Shown here in pieces: positions 18,368 through 26,702 of a stretch of DNA of 64,000 nt (its first letter is position 1; every line of letters starts with the position of its first letter). The notes beneath the pieces were generated by a model. The model was not told the origin of the DNA. It ran no database searches and saw nothing but the letters and a program-made list of their open reading frames with translations. The position numbers and the translations under genes were made by a program. Source of the stretch: UBA1227 sp963629305 (lineage in GTDB: Bacteria > Bacillota > Clostridia > Oscillospirales > Acutalibacteraceae); contig CAVGIJ010000007.1 in NCBI GenBank assembly GCA_963629305.1, positions 24,755 to 88,754 of the forward strand, read 5' to 3'.

Positions 18368-19387
18368 TTAAGTCGTTTTTTCTTCATCCACAGTAATATA
18401 CACTTTGAATGTTGCACTCTCATCAGAAGGTTTTCCGTCTTTTATCTGTGATGTGTCCATCTCAATGGTGTTTATACCGGTCGTAAGTGTACCGAAGTCA
18501 ACAGTGCCAAGCGAAATTTCCTGCAATGTACCGAGTTTATTTGTGTCAACCGCAATTTTTATTTTGTCGGGAGAACAAAGAACATGCGGAGGATTGTTAA
18601 TGTAATATGTCGGCACATTGGACAAGTCTACAGTTACCGGCAATTCAACCGTCTTATAAACGGGAATTGTTATTGTGACATCCTTTTCCCCTGTGTCGGC
18701 AGTTATATATTTGACCTCGGCACCGTATGAATCCGCTACCGTAAGATCAGCCGTAAGTGTTTCGGTTTCCTTAAGCTTTCCCTTGGTTTCAACTGTCGCT
18801 ATTGCATGTCTTATCTTTTCGATTTCAGTTGTCGGGCCCGTCACCTTTATCTTCTCAACCGAGAGTATCGGATCATCCGTGGTATAATCATCGGAATAAA
18901 GAAGATTGTCACTTTGACAATTTATTTTGGGTTCAACATTGAGTTCAACGGTTTTTTTCGTATCAAAATAGACCTCAATATTGTCGAGTGATTTTGATAC
19001 TATTTGATAATCGGCATTTGAGTCGTTTGCGGTTGCTTTCAATTGAAGTGAATAGTTACCGGGAGCGTCAACATGTGTCGTAATTGCCGTAACGGTAAAG
19101 TCGTCAGCGGTAAGTACATTGTCACCGACAAGGTAGCGTTTGCCTTTTACGGTTATGTCAACGTAAACATCATCCACACCGAAGGTTTCATATCCAAGCT
19201 GGCTCGGGACACTGTCATCAATGGTCACCTTGACGTTTTCCACTACACGCTCAACCTCAGGTGCTTCGTTGAGCGAAATTGCAAGCCATACGGCGAACGC
19301 CAGTATAAAAGATATAACAAGAAGAATTTTGTTGTTGCCGAGCAAAGACTGTAAAGATAATTTTTTTATCTGTTTATTGCTTTCCAT
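18368..19387 (-). CDS. cdaR: CdaR (YbbR-domain) regulator of diadenylate cyclase
   Basis: One transmembrane helix near residues 20-38, then an outer part made of repeated YbbR domains (about 45-335) with the usual VEVKVTGPTTEIEKI-like pattern seen here as VEKIKVTGPTTEIEKI. In other Firmicutes CdaR binds and modulates CdaA. It overlaps the cdaA reading frame by 14 bases. glmM, which completes the common cdaA-cdaR-glmM operon, is missing; a phosphohexomutase elsewhere in the window is of a different subgroup. Confidence 0.88.
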   Translation of the reverse strand: MESNKQIKKLSLQSLLGNNKILLVISFILAFAVWLAISLNEAPEVERVVENVKVTIDDSVPSQLGYETFGVDDVYVDITVKGKRYLVGDNVLTADDFTVTAITTHVDAPGNYSLQLKATANDSNADYQIVSKSLDNIEVYFDTKKTVELNVEPKINCQSDNLLYSDDYTTDDPILSVEKIKVTGPTTEIEKIRHAIATVETKGKLKETETLTADLTVADSYGAEVKYITADTGEKDVTITIPVYKTVELPVTVDLSNVPTYYINNPPHVLCSPDKIKIAVDTNKLGTLQEISLGTVDFGTLTTGINTIEMDTSQIKDGKPSDESATFKVYITVDEEKTT

Positions 19388-20282
19388 TGTTATCCTCCTC
19401 AGTCTTTTTGTTTTCCTTTTTAAGAGGATTTTTTACTTCCTTTTTTGTGTCTACGGGTATACATAAAAAGTCAAGCAGCATTTCACGTGCTTCACCGTCG
19501 GAAATATTTCTTCTGAGTGTTCCCTTGTTGGCAATTGAAATACCGCCGGTCTCTTCCGAAACGACAAGAATCATCGCGTCGCTCTGCTCAGACATACCGA
19601 TTGCAGCTCTGTGTCGTGTTCCGAGGTCCGAACTTATGTCATTTTTGGATGTAAGAGGCAATATGCAGCCGGCAGCATAAAGCTTGCAGTCTCTTATAAC
19701 CGCAGCACCGTCATGCAGCGGGGAACCCGGATAAAAAACGGTCCCGACAAGTTCAGACGTAATGTCAGCGTCAACCATAGTTCCGGTTCCGATTATCTCT
19801 CCGAGAGGAGTGTTTTTTTCAAAAATCATAAGAGCGCCGATATTCTTGTCGCTCATGTCAGAAGCAGCACGGCAGACTTCATTTACCATATGAGCAACTT
19901 CGTCGTTGTATGCGGTTATACGTTGATAAGAGCCTCTGCCGAATATATTTCTTATGCTTGAAAAGTTTTTACTCGTGCCGAGCTTTTCAAGCATTTTTCT
20001 TATCTCAGGCGAAAAGATTACTATAAGTACGATGATAATGTTGTTGAACACGGTACGGAAAAGGTACGCGCTCGCCTGCATATCAAGTATAACAACAATG
20101 AGATACGTAACAGCAAAGATTACAATGCCTTTGGCAAAAGTCAGCGCTCTTGAGTCCCTTATCATTTTTATAACGTAGTAGATAATGAACGTGATGAACA
20201 ATAAATCAAGAGTATCGCTCAACCAACTGTACGTTGAAAATATGCTGAGCATTTTTTCAAAGAATGTATAAATATCACTCAT
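19374..20282 (-). CDS. cdaA: Diadenylate cyclase CdaA
   Basis: Makes c-di-AMP from two ATP molecules; controls potassium and cell-wall homeostasis. Three N-terminal transmembrane helices (about 15-95) precede the DAC domain with the catalytic DGAAVI and RHRAAIG motifs (in GSPLHDGAAVIRD and LGTRHRAAIGMSE). The C-terminal 45 residues are lysine-rich and variable. Its ATG shares one base with the ispF stop. Confidence 0.95.
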   Translation of the reverse strand: MSDIYTFFEKMLSIFSTYSWLSDTLDLLFITFIIYYVIKMIRDSRALTFAKGIVIFAVTYLIVVILDMQASAYLFRTVFNNIIIVLIVIFSPEIRKMLEKLGTSKNFSSIRNIFGRGSYQRITAYNDEVAHMVNEVCRAASDMSDKNIGALMIFEKNTPLGEIIGTGTMVDADITSELVGTVFYPGSPLHDGAAVIRDCKLYAAGCILPLTSKNDISSDLGTRHRAAIGMSEQSDAMILVVSEETGGISIANKGTLRRNISDGEAREMLLDFLCIPVDTKKEVKNPLKKENKKTEEDNNGKQ

Positions 20283-20761
20283 CAGTTGTTTACCTCCGTA
20301 ATTATCGCTACGGCATGAGCCGAAATGCCGTCACCGTTTCCGGTAAAGCCAAGACCTTCCTCCGTTGTTGCTTTTACATTTATCTGACTTAAGTCCACAC
20401 CGCATGCTTTTGCAATATTTTCTCTCATCCGTGAGATAAAGGCTGCCATTTTCGGCTTCTGCGCAATAATTGTAGCATCAATATTTCCGACGGTATAACC
20501 TTTTTCAGAAAGCAACTCAACAACTTTTGCGAGTAAAACCATGCTGTCTGCTCCGAGAAAAGAATCATCGGTATCCGGAAAATGTTGTCCGATATCACCG
20601 AGCGCTGCCGCTCCGAGAAGCGCGTCAGAGACAGCGTGAAGCAACACGTCGGCATCCGAATGTCCGAGAAGTCCCTTTTCATACGGAATCGTAACACCAC
20701 CGATTATGAGAGGTCTGTCCTCTACAAGACGGTGAACATCGTATCCATGCCCTATCCTCAT
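20282..20761 (-). CDS. ispF: 2-C-methyl-D-erythritol 2,4-cyclodiphosphate synthase
   Basis: Fifth enzyme of the MEP isoprenoid pathway. The N-terminal DVH zinc motif (GHGYDVHRL), GLLGHSDADVLLHAV and the C-terminal TTEEGLGFTGNGDGI segment are all intact; 159 residues is the family norm. It is the first gene of the cdaA-cdaR run. An AGGAG site is 12-13 bases before the ATG, a rather long spacing. Confidence 0.96.
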   Translation of the reverse strand: MRIGHGYDVHRLVEDRPLIIGGVTIPYEKGLLGHSDADVLLHAVSDALLGAAALGDIGQHFPDTDDSFLGADSMVLLAKVVELLSEKGYTVGNIDATIIAQKPKMAAFISRMRENIAKACGVDLSQINVKATTEEGLGFTGNGDGISAHAVAIITEVNN

Positions 20762-20819
20762 AAATAAGCTTTACTCCTTAGTTTTCATTGTAATCCGTAA
20801 AGTTGATTACTCAATTTGA

Positions 20820-21410
20820 TTATTCATTGATATCAATTGACAGAATCTTTATGTCTTCATTCGGTTTGTCATTCGGGCCGACGGGAACGCCCGCAATTTT
20901 GTCCACAACATCCATTCCTTCGTATACATGTCCAAACACCGTATGTCTGTAATCAAGCCACGGTGTCCCGCCGAGCTTTTCATAGCTCTCAACGCATTCA
21001 ACAGGAAATTCTTCCGGCATTTCCTTCATCTGCATAAGAAGTGACGGATCAACAGTGTTTGCCTGTACAATAAAGAACTGGCTTCCGTTTGTTCCCGGGC
21101 CGGCATTTGCCATTGAAAGTGCGCCGCGAAGGTTGTGGAGCTTTGGTGTAAACTCATCCTGAAACGGTCTGCCCCAGATGGATTCTCCGCCCATTCCCGT
21201 GCCGTTTGGGTCGCCGCCCTGAATCATGAAATCCTTTATTACTCTATGGAAGATGATTCCGTCATAGTATCCGTTCTTTGCGTGTGTAACAAAATTTTCA
21301 ACTGCTTTCGGTGCCTCATCCGGGAAAAGTTTTACTTTTACAGTTCCGAGAGTAGTGTTGATTGTTGCAGTTATCTCACCGTCTGTCGGTAATTTTGTCT
21401 GATAGTTCAT
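20820..21410 (-). CDS. Cyclophilin-type peptidyl-prolyl isomerase
   Basis: Accelerates proline isomerisation during folding. The cyclophilin signature GYYDGIIFHRVIKDFMIQGG and the active-site NGSQFFI are present, as is FGHVYEGMDVVDKI. At 196 residues it has a roughly 30-residue insert (about 120-150) compared with minimal bacterial cyclophilins. No signal peptide is seen, so it is cytoplasmic. Confidence 0.93.
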   Translation of the reverse strand: MNYQTKLPTDGEITATINTTLGTVKVKLFPDEAPKAVENFVTHAKNGYYDGIIFHRVIKDFMIQGGDPNGTGMGGESIWGRPFQDEFTPKLHNLRGALSMANAGPGTNGSQFFIVQANTVDPSLLMQMKEMPEEFPVECVESYEKLGGTPWLDYRHTVFGHVYEGMDVVDKIAGVPVGPNDKPNEDIKILSIDINE

Positions 21411-21437
21411 TGTCTGTGACTCCTTTATTTTAAAGAT

Positions 21438-22247
21438 TTATTCTACGATATCTGTTTCAAGGCTTTTGTACTCACCGTTGTGTTCAGCGGCAATCCTAAG
21501 AAGATAGCTGTCTACGGCAGAGAGAAGCTCCACATTAAACGGAAGTGTACGTTCAAGAACAAGTCTGAATCTCGGAAGTACCATTCCCTCCGGCGGAGGT
21601 TCTGAAATCATGTCTCTGTAAATAAATGATTTTTCGGTACTCTGCGCATAACATGACATGGCATCCTTTTTGCTGGCAAAAACAAGATTGAACTTTATGG
21701 GACGCGGAATACTTCCGTCATCACCGTAACTTTTCAGAGACTTGAGTATTTTCATGTTTTCGCTTTTTTTCATCTGAATCTCGTTCGGATAAAGATACTT
21801 TTTATACTGGAGACCCTCAGGATCAGCGACCACGGTCGTCTCCACGTTTCTGAAAGAGCCCATGAAAACTTCGCCAAGCATTTTCTTTGAAGAAGCCGCC
21901 GAACGCTCCGGTATATAAAACATAAGAAAAACCGTTCCGGAGGATGCAATTACACCCTGTCCGACAAAACGTCCGTTTATATGTTCGGATATGGATGAGC
22001 GTACAGTGGCGATGTATGAGGCTTCGGACTCTGAAATAAGAGTCGGAAGTTCCGGCCTTGTGTAGACGTCCATTTGAATTTTAAGACAGCAGCTCAGCAT
22101 ATTGTTTGGAAGTGTGTCCATAAAATTCAGGTCACATCTTATAAAAACCGGCTGTTTTCCGAAGACTTCCGTATACTCACAGAAGTTCTGCTGACTATCC
22201 CCGGATGCAGCATAACCGTTCTTAAAAATCGAACCTAGTAAACTCAT
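21438..22247 (-). CDS. DUF695/RraB-like protein
   Basis: I read this as a two-part protein. The N-terminal half (about 15-140) looks like DUF695: a DLNFMDTLPNN segment, a GRFVGQGVIASSGTVFLMFYIP strand pair. The C-terminal half (about 170-265) resembles RraB: LKSYGDDGSIPRPIKFNLVF, then a final helix with IAAEHNGEYKSLE. RraB in Escherichia coli inhibits RNase E; whether that activity holds here is unknown. The gene has its own promoter and a strong AGGAG site. The family call rests on remembered patterns, so it is moderate. Confidence 0.6.
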   Translation of the reverse strand: MSLLGSIFKNGYAASGDSQQNFCEYTEVFGKQPVFIRCDLNFMDTLPNNMLSCCLKIQMDVYTRPELPTLISESEASYIATVRSSISEHINGRFVGQGVIASSGTVFLMFYIPERSAASSKKMLGEVFMGSFRNVETTVVADPEGLQYKKYLYPNEIQMKKSENMKILKSLKSYGDDGSIPRPIKFNLVFASKKDAMSCYAQSTEKSFIYRDMISEPPPEGMVLPRFRLVLERTLPFNVELLSAVDSYLLRIAAEHNGEYKSLETDIVE

Positions 22248-22296
22248 TATTTTCTCTCCTAAACATAACTATCCATGTTACACATACTATTCAGTT

Positions 22297-22325
22297 ATGA
22301 TAGCATAAATACGCCTGCAATACAA
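22297..22325 (-). promoter_or_regulatory. Sigma-A-type promoter for the DUF695/RraB-like gene
   Basis: Minus strand TTGTAT (22325-22320), 17-bp spacer, TATCAT (22302-22297), about 50 bp before the start codon. Confidence 0.65.
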
Positions 22326-22402
22326 GGTTAATGCCCAAAAGTTATATATTTTCATATACTGAAATGCGGTGCTGAAACCTCAATGGCCGATTCTTATTAC
22401 AA

Positions 22403-22427
22403 ATCATTTTTCCGGAGGAAAAATGAT
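22403..22427 (+). promoter_or_regulatory. Perfect hairpin enclosing the ribosome-binding site of the small ORF
   Basis: Perfect 11-bp inverted repeat ATCATTTTTCC / GGAAAAATGAT around a GGA loop. The Shine-Dalgarno GGAGG (22414-22418) is in the loop and right arm, and the start codons are in or at the end of the right arm. No T run follows, so it is not a terminator. In RNA it would hide the initiation site. Confidence 0.75.
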
Positions 22428-22554
22428 GGCCACTTTCACAAACCAAGCAACGCTGTCATACAATGATACAATAATTAATTCAAATACGGTAACCGGTGAA
22501 ATAGTCGACCCGGTCACTGTCTCAAAGGCTGCCGGTACAGCCTCCGTAAAATAA
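22426..22554 (+). CDS. 42-residue surface-protein N-terminus-like small ORF
   Basis: Reads MATFTNQATLSYN then NSNTVTGEIVDPV, which is how larger Firmicute DUF11-type surface proteins commonly begin; here the frame stops after 42 codons. GGAGG lies seven bases before ATG 22426. The first ATG, at 22423, is also possible. The ORF is followed two bases later by a strong terminator, so the short gene looks like a complete unit rather than a sequencing break. It is either a real micro-protein or the 5' relic of a deleted surface protein. Confidence 0.55.
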   Translation: MATFTNQATLSYNDTIINSNTVTGEIVDPVTVSKAAGTASVK

Positions 22555-22556
22555 AA

Positions 22557-22584
22557 GTCAGGTCTGCTTAATTGCAGACCTGAC
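22557..22584. terminator. Bidirectional intrinsic terminator
   Basis: Perfect 11-bp stem GTCAGGTCTGC / GCAGACCTGAC with a TTAATT loop. The minus strand is followed by TTTTATTTT; the plus strand by TCTCTTATT. It separates the small ORF from the convergent TVP38-family gene. Confidence 0.88.
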
Positions 22585-22588
22585 TCTC

Positions 22589-23353
22589 TTATTCACTATC
22601 ATTTGAAGCATTATTTTTTTCTTTACGTTTTTTCTTAAGAATAATTGCATACGCAATAACCGAACCCGCCATAACAGTGAGATTTACTGCAAGAGCGATA
22701 AGAAATTGCGGTGATTTTACGTTCAGCACATTTGTACCTATAATGGGGAAAGTTACGGCAAGAACCAACATTCCGAGAACCGATGCTCCGATGTAAGTCG
22801 GGTACGGAACGCCAATCGCACCGAGGTATATGCTCATTATGTCACATGGGAGAATTCCGTTTGAGCGCAGTATAAGCGTAAAAAGGAAACCGTTTATTTC
22901 AGACAGTTCCTGTACTTTTTTTACTTTCGGAGACTTTCTCTCTACGTACTCGATTGCAGTTTTTCCCGCATAACGTCCCCATACATACGGAATGGTAAGC
23001 ATAACAACCGTACCGAGTATATTTATGACTACAGCCTCGTACATTGGAAACATAATTCCCGTAAGTGCGTATAGGAAACCTACATAAACCACGACACAGA
23101 TACTTTTAAGACCGAAAATAACAATCATGAACAGTGCCGCAAGTACAGGGCTTGCAGGTGTAAGTTTCAACATACCGTCCACTGTTATCTTGTCCTTGTT
23201 AATTATACAGAGAATCATAATGGCAATCCACATCACGGTTATGATTATCTTCGCGATCCGTTGAATCTTCTCTGCCGGAGTGCGCTGCATAAGGTCAATA
23301 TTTTTTTCAATATTCTTTTCCTTATCGTCTTCTGAAACCAGCTGATTTTTCAA
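22589..23353 (-). CDS. TVP38/TMEM64-family (VTT domain) membrane protein
   Basis: Polytopic membrane protein of the SNARE-associated/DedA-like superfamily; family members are implicated in lipid scrambling or transport. Five or six hydrophobic segments are visible, with the VTT core about AVVINILGTVVMLTIPYVWGRYAG and LRSNGILPCDIMSIYLGAIGVPY, split here between helices 3 and 5. Start TTG 23353 is chosen: GGGAGG lies seven bases upstream, and the longer open frame would run backwards through the tRNA gene. Protein length is 254. Confidence 0.82.
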   Translation of the reverse strand: MKNQLVSEDDKEKNIEKNIDLMQRTPAEKIQRIAKIIITVMWIAIMILCIINKDKITVDGMLKLTPASPVLAALFMIVIFGLKSICVVVYVGFLYALTGIMFPMYEAVVINILGTVVMLTIPYVWGRYAGKTAIEYVERKSPKVKKVQELSEINGFLFTLILRSNGILPCDIMSIYLGAIGVPYPTYIGASVLGMLVLAVTFPIIGTNVLNVKSPQFLIALAVNLTVMAGSVIAYAIILKKKRKEKNNASNDSE

Positions 23354-23438
23354 ACAACGCACCTCCCATATAAATGTAATGAAAAGCAAAACGCGGGAAG
23401 TCCATAACACATATTTTGCGCACAGACTCCCCGTATTG

Positions 23439-23525
23439 TGGTGCTGGTGACCGGACTTGAACCGGTACGGTGTTGCCACCGAGGGATTTTAAGTCCCTTG
23501 CGTCTGCCGATTTCGCCACACCAGC
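23439..23525 (-). tRNA. tRNA-Leu (anticodon TAA)
   Basis: On the minus strand the acceptor GCTGGTG pairs with CACCAGC, followed by A and an encoded CCA (23441-23439). The anticodon loop CTTAAAA between AGGGA and TCCCT gives anticodon TAA, reading UUA. The long variable arm (class II) and the TTCAAGTCC T-loop agree with leucine. Total 87 bases with CCA. Confidence 0.96.
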
Positions 23526-23561
23526 GTGAAGATATGCTTTACACAAGCAATCGACCTGCAT

Positions 23562-23590
23562 ATTTTAGCATATGCAGGCCGGTTTTTCAA
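23562..23590 (-). promoter_or_regulatory. Likely promoter of tRNA-Leu, overlapping a palindrome
   Basis: Minus strand TTGAAA (23590-23585), 17-bp spacer, TAAAAT (23567-23562), about 36 bases before the tRNA. A 9-bp inverted repeat CCTGCATAT / ATATGCAGG (23555-23578) straddles the -10 and may also serve as an end signal for hisK. Confidence 0.55.
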
Positions 23591-23610
23591 CGAGTTTTTT
23601 GTTTTTTTAA

Positions 23611-24534
23611 TCAATCAAGAAAAGTCACAAGGTTTAAGTTGTACTTTTCAACAAGCGCAACAGCCTCATCAAAGCCGAAGTTCACAGTATCCCTGCTGTG
23701 AGTGTCGGATGAAAGGATAACAGGTGTGCCCTTTTCCGCGAGATACTTTAAAACACGCTCTGACGGATACGGCTTATCACAGTAACCGCGTGACATCCCA
23801 CCCGTGTTTATTTCAAAGATAACAGGTGTTTTTGTAAGCTTATCAAGAGCCTTCATCTGCGCGGCGATATATCTCTCATCCTCAGTGTCAATATACGGTT
23901 TTCCTGTTTTAAGCTCGAATTGATGATTGAATTTCGTTATGAGATCAAAGTGCGCGACTATGTCGCAATGAGTCTTTTCATAAAGGCCCCCGACAAGTTC
24001 AAAATACTTCTCAGCGGCAGTCATTCTGTCACCGTCACAATAAAGTTCAACACATTTTTCAAGATTTTCCGGTTTGTAGTCAACGGACGACCATGTGGTA
24101 TCGTCGCCGTTTATACTGTGAACCGCGCCTATTACATACTCATAGTCGGAGAGGTCATCCGTGTCAGACCAGTAGTCCTGCTCTATCCCAAGACGTATAT
24201 TTATCTTGTCCTTGTACTTTGCCTTAAGAGCGCGCACGGTTTTCTTGTACTCCTCTGTACCCTCAACACTCATAGTCCACTCCGGTTCGCTGTCAAGGTG
24301 CGAGTGTCCCGAAAAGCCGAATTCACGAAGTCCTGCGTCTATTGCGGCGAGTACCATTTCCTCCGGAGTATTCTCTCCGTCACAAAAGGTTGTATGGGTA
24401 TGATAGTTACTGAGCTTTTTTACGTCCTTGCTGAAAATTTTCTTTGTTTTGAAATATGCATTGAGTAAAAGTGCAATAGCATAGATAACGATAACCGCTA
24501 CAACGAGATATTTCAGTATTGTAAGATAATCCAT
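23611..24534 (-). CDS. hisK: PHP-type histidinol-phosphatase with N-terminal membrane anchor
   Basis: Dephosphorylates histidinol phosphate to histidinol. The PHP metal motifs are seen: NYHTHTTFCDG, SGHSH, AVHSI, AHFDL and SSDTHS. Family enzymes usually run about 265 residues; this one has 307 because a transmembrane helix (about 5-28) and basic linker precede the catalytic domain. As the last gene of the his operon (start overlapping hisE), and as the only phosphatase in it, it must supply the HisN/HisJ step. The membrane anchor is unusual for this enzyme. Confidence 0.85.
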   Translation of the reverse strand: MDYLTILKYLVVAVIVIYAIALLLNAYFKTKKIFSKDVKKLSNYHTHTTFCDGENTPEEMVLAAIDAGLREFGFSGHSHLDSEPEWTMSVEGTEEYKKTVRALKAKYKDKINIRLGIEQDYWSDTDDLSDYEYVIGAVHSINGDDTTWSSVDYKPENLEKCVELYCDGDRMTAAEKYFELVGGLYEKTHCDIVAHFDLITKFNHQFELKTGKPYIDTEDERYIAAQMKALDKLTKTPVIFEINTGGMSRGYCDKPYPSERVLKYLAEKGTPVILSSDTHSRDTVNFGFDEAVALVEKYNLNLVTFLD

Positions 24535-24851
24535 TAAACCATTTTCTCCTGTTTTACTTTGTGGTCAATGACGTGACGGGATGCGAGTTCTTCACGCACT
24601 TCATCCGGTGTTATTCCCATCTCAACCATGAGCACCATTACATGATACATTAAATCTGCAATTTCGTAAACAGTTTCTCTCTTATCATCCGCCTTTGCGG
24701 CAATGATAACCTCAGTGGACTCCTCTCCCACCTTCTTCAGTATCTTGTCAATTCCCTTTTCAAAAAGGTATGATGTGTACGAATTTTCCGGCAATGTATC
24801 CTTTCTTTCGCAAAGTAATTTATAAAGTTCTTCAATTTTGAAATCTGACAT
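24534..24851 (-). CDS. hisE: Phosphoribosyl-ATP pyrophosphatase
   Basis: Second histidine step, splitting pyrophosphate from PR-ATP. The MazG-like helical fold is shown by YLFEKGIDKILKKVGEESTEVIIAAK and the E-x-x-D-like YEIADLMYHVMVLM metal helices. 105 residues; a separate gene here, not fused to hisI. Its stop shares one base with the hisK start. Confidence 0.95.
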   Translation of the reverse strand: MSDFKIEELYKLLCERKDTLPENSYTSYLFEKGIDKILKKVGEESTEVIIAAKADDKRETVYEIADLMYHVMVLMVEMGITPDEVREELASRHVIDHKVKQEKMV

Positions 24852-24853
24852 GG

Positions 24854-25195
24854 TTATTCTCCTCTTTCATATATTTTGTTGAAAAAGCATGACTCCTCGC
24901 CTGTATGACAGGCGGGGCCGTCTTTTTCAACCGTAACGACGAGCGCGTCGCGGTCGCAGTCGGCGGTAATGCTGACTATATGCTGGTAATTGCCGCTGGT
25001 CTCACCCTTGAGCCACAGCTCCTGCCGACTGCGGCTGAAGAAGCAGGTGAGCCCTTTTTCAAGTGATATACTAAGGCTCTCTTTGTTCATGTATGCAAGC
25101 GTCAGCACCTGCTTCGTCTTATTATCCACGACAATGGCGGGGATAAGCCCGCGCTCGTCAAATTTCAGCAAATCAATATCTTTAATTTCCGCCAC
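24854..25195 (-). CDS. hisI: Phosphoribosyl-AMP cyclohydrolase
   Basis: Third histidine step, opening the purine ring of PR-AMP. Zinc and magnesium sites appear in CDRDALVV-type region (ITADCDRDALVVTVE) and in GPACHTGEESCF; the FFSRSRQELWLKGETSGN substrate loop is intact. Start GTG 25195 (MAEIKDIDLLKF) follows TAGGAG by a normal distance; an ATG nine codons earlier overlaps hisF and lacks a ribosome site. Confidence 0.93.
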   Translation of the reverse strand: MAEIKDIDLLKFDERGLIPAIVVDNKTKQVLTLAYMNKESLSISLEKGLTCFFSRSRQELWLKGETSGNYQHIVSITADCDRDALVVTVEKDGPACHTGEESCFFNKIYERGE

Positions 25196-25218
25196 ACAAA
25201 ACACTCCTACAATCAAAA

Positions 25219-25980
25219 TCAATTAACTCTGACATTTATGCCGGCGGCGCAAAGAGTTGACTTCAAATCCTTGATGTCAACCTCGCCGAAGTGGAAAATG
25301 GAGGCCGCAAGGCCTGCATCCACTTTGGGGAGCTCACTGAAAAGTTCAACAAAATCCTGAACTTTTCCCGCTCCGCCGGACGCTATAACCGGCACCGACA
25401 CTGCATCGCAGACAGCGCTAAGCATTTCAATATCGAAACCTTTTTTCACACCGTCGGTGTCAATTGAATTTACAACGACCTCACCCGCTCCGTTTTCAAC
25501 ACAGCGCTTTATCCAGGATATACCCTCCATACCGGTATCAATTCTTCCGCCGTTTTTGAAAACGTGGAACTGTCCGTCAACACGTTTTATGTCAGCCGAG
25601 ATAACCACGCACTGATCACCGTATTTTTTTGCGGCTTCTCTTATAAGCTCGGGATTGTTTATGGCACCGCTGTTGACGGACACCTTGTCGGCGCCGGCCT
25701 TCAAGACACGGTCAAAATCATCCAGTGTATTTATTCCTCCGCCCACAGTAAGCGGTATGAAAACATTTTTCGCAACCGAGAGAAGTATATCCGTAAACAA
25801 TTTGCGTCCTTCAAATGACGCGGTTATATCATAGAATACAAGTTCATCCGCACCGCAGTCTGAATAGTATTTTGCAAGCTCTATGGGAGAACTTACATCT
25901 GAAAGGCCCTCAAAATTCACACCTTTTACAACACGTCCGTCTTTTACGTCGAGACATGGAATTATCCTTTTAGTAATCAT
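25219..25980 (-). CDS. hisF: Imidazole glycerol phosphate synthase cyclase subunit
   Basis: Cyclase half of IGP synthase; joins PRFAR and ammonia delivered by HisH. TIM-barrel with catalytic aspartates in IIPCLDVKDGRVVKG and SIDTDGVKKG, and phosphate loops TVGGGI and ASGGAGK. 253 residues. Its start overlaps the hisA stop (ATGA). Confidence 0.97.
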   Translation of the reverse strand: MITKRIIPCLDVKDGRVVKGVNFEGLSDVSSPIELAKYYSDCGADELVFYDITASFEGRKLFTDILLSVAKNVFIPLTVGGGINTLDDFDRVLKAGADKVSVNSGAINNPELIREAAKKYGDQCVVISADIKRVDGQFHVFKNGGRIDTGMEGISWIKRCVENGAGEVVVNSIDTDGVKKGFDIEMLSAVCDAVSVPVIASGGAGKVQDFVELFSELPKVDAGLAASIFHFGEVDIKDLKSTLCAAGINVRVN

Positions 25981-26699
25981 TTTAAGTACTCCGTAATTTT
26001 TATTGCCTCTTTGAGATCAATAGCTCCGGTATAATACGCTTTTCCTATTATTGCGCCGTAGAGATTCATCTCTTTGAGTGCGAATACATCGTCAAGTGAT
26101 GAAACGCCGCCGGAGGCTGTGATATTCATACCGGTCGTCTCACTCAATGTCTTGTACATCTGCCTGTTGGTTCCGCACATTGCCCCATCCTTTGAGATGT
26201 CGGTACAAATCATATACGAAACTCCGATATCCTGCATTTTTTTGCAAAAGTCGGAAAGCGTATAAGCGGATTTTTCAGTCCATCCCTTTATGGCGATGTA
26301 CCCGTCTTTAACGTCCGCTCCTACTGCGATTTTATCTCCGTAAACGGAAACCGCATTTTTCAGAAACTCTTCATTTTCTACGGCAGCCGTGCCGAGTATA
26401 ACCCTGCCTACACCTGCGTCAATGTACTTTTCCACCGTTTCGGTGCTGCGTATTCCGCCGCCTATCTCCACAAAAAGACCTGTTTCGTTTACAACATCTT
26501 TTACAACCGACAGGTTAGGCGAACTGCCGAATCTCGCACCTTCAAGATCTACCATATGTATATGTGTTGCACCGCTGTTCCTAAAGTCAACCGCTACTTC
26601 TACGGGATTGTCGGAATATACGGTCATTTTTTTGTAGTCACCTTTTAAGAGACGTACTGCTTTTTTTTCATATAAATCTATTGCGGGAAAAATAATCAT
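25977..26699 (-). CDS. hisA: ProFAR isomerase
   Basis: Fourth step: isomerises ProFAR to PRFAR. A TIM-barrel homologous to HisF with FPAIDLYEKKAVRL, the first catalytic aspartate in that motif, DISKDGAMCGTN with the second, and phosphate loops EIGGGIRS and ASGGVSS. 240 residues; overlapped with hisF. Confidence 0.97.
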   Translation of the reverse strand: MIIFPAIDLYEKKAVRLLKGDYKKMTVYSDNPVEVAVDFRNSGATHIHMVDLEGARFGSSPNLSVVKDVVNETGLFVEIGGGIRSTETVEKYIDAGVGRVILGTAAVENEEFLKNAVSVYGDKIAVGADVKDGYIAIKGWTEKSAYTLSDFCKKMQDIGVSYMICTDISKDGAMCGTNRQMYKTLSETTGMNITASGGVSSLDDVFALKEMNLYGAIIGKAYYTGAIDLKEAIKITEYLK

Positions 26700-26702
26700 T
26701 GT

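Noticed and set aside
23354..23479. Upstream extension of the TVP38-family gene
   Set aside because: It would translate through the tRNA-Leu gene; the TTG start at 23353 has a proper ribosome site.
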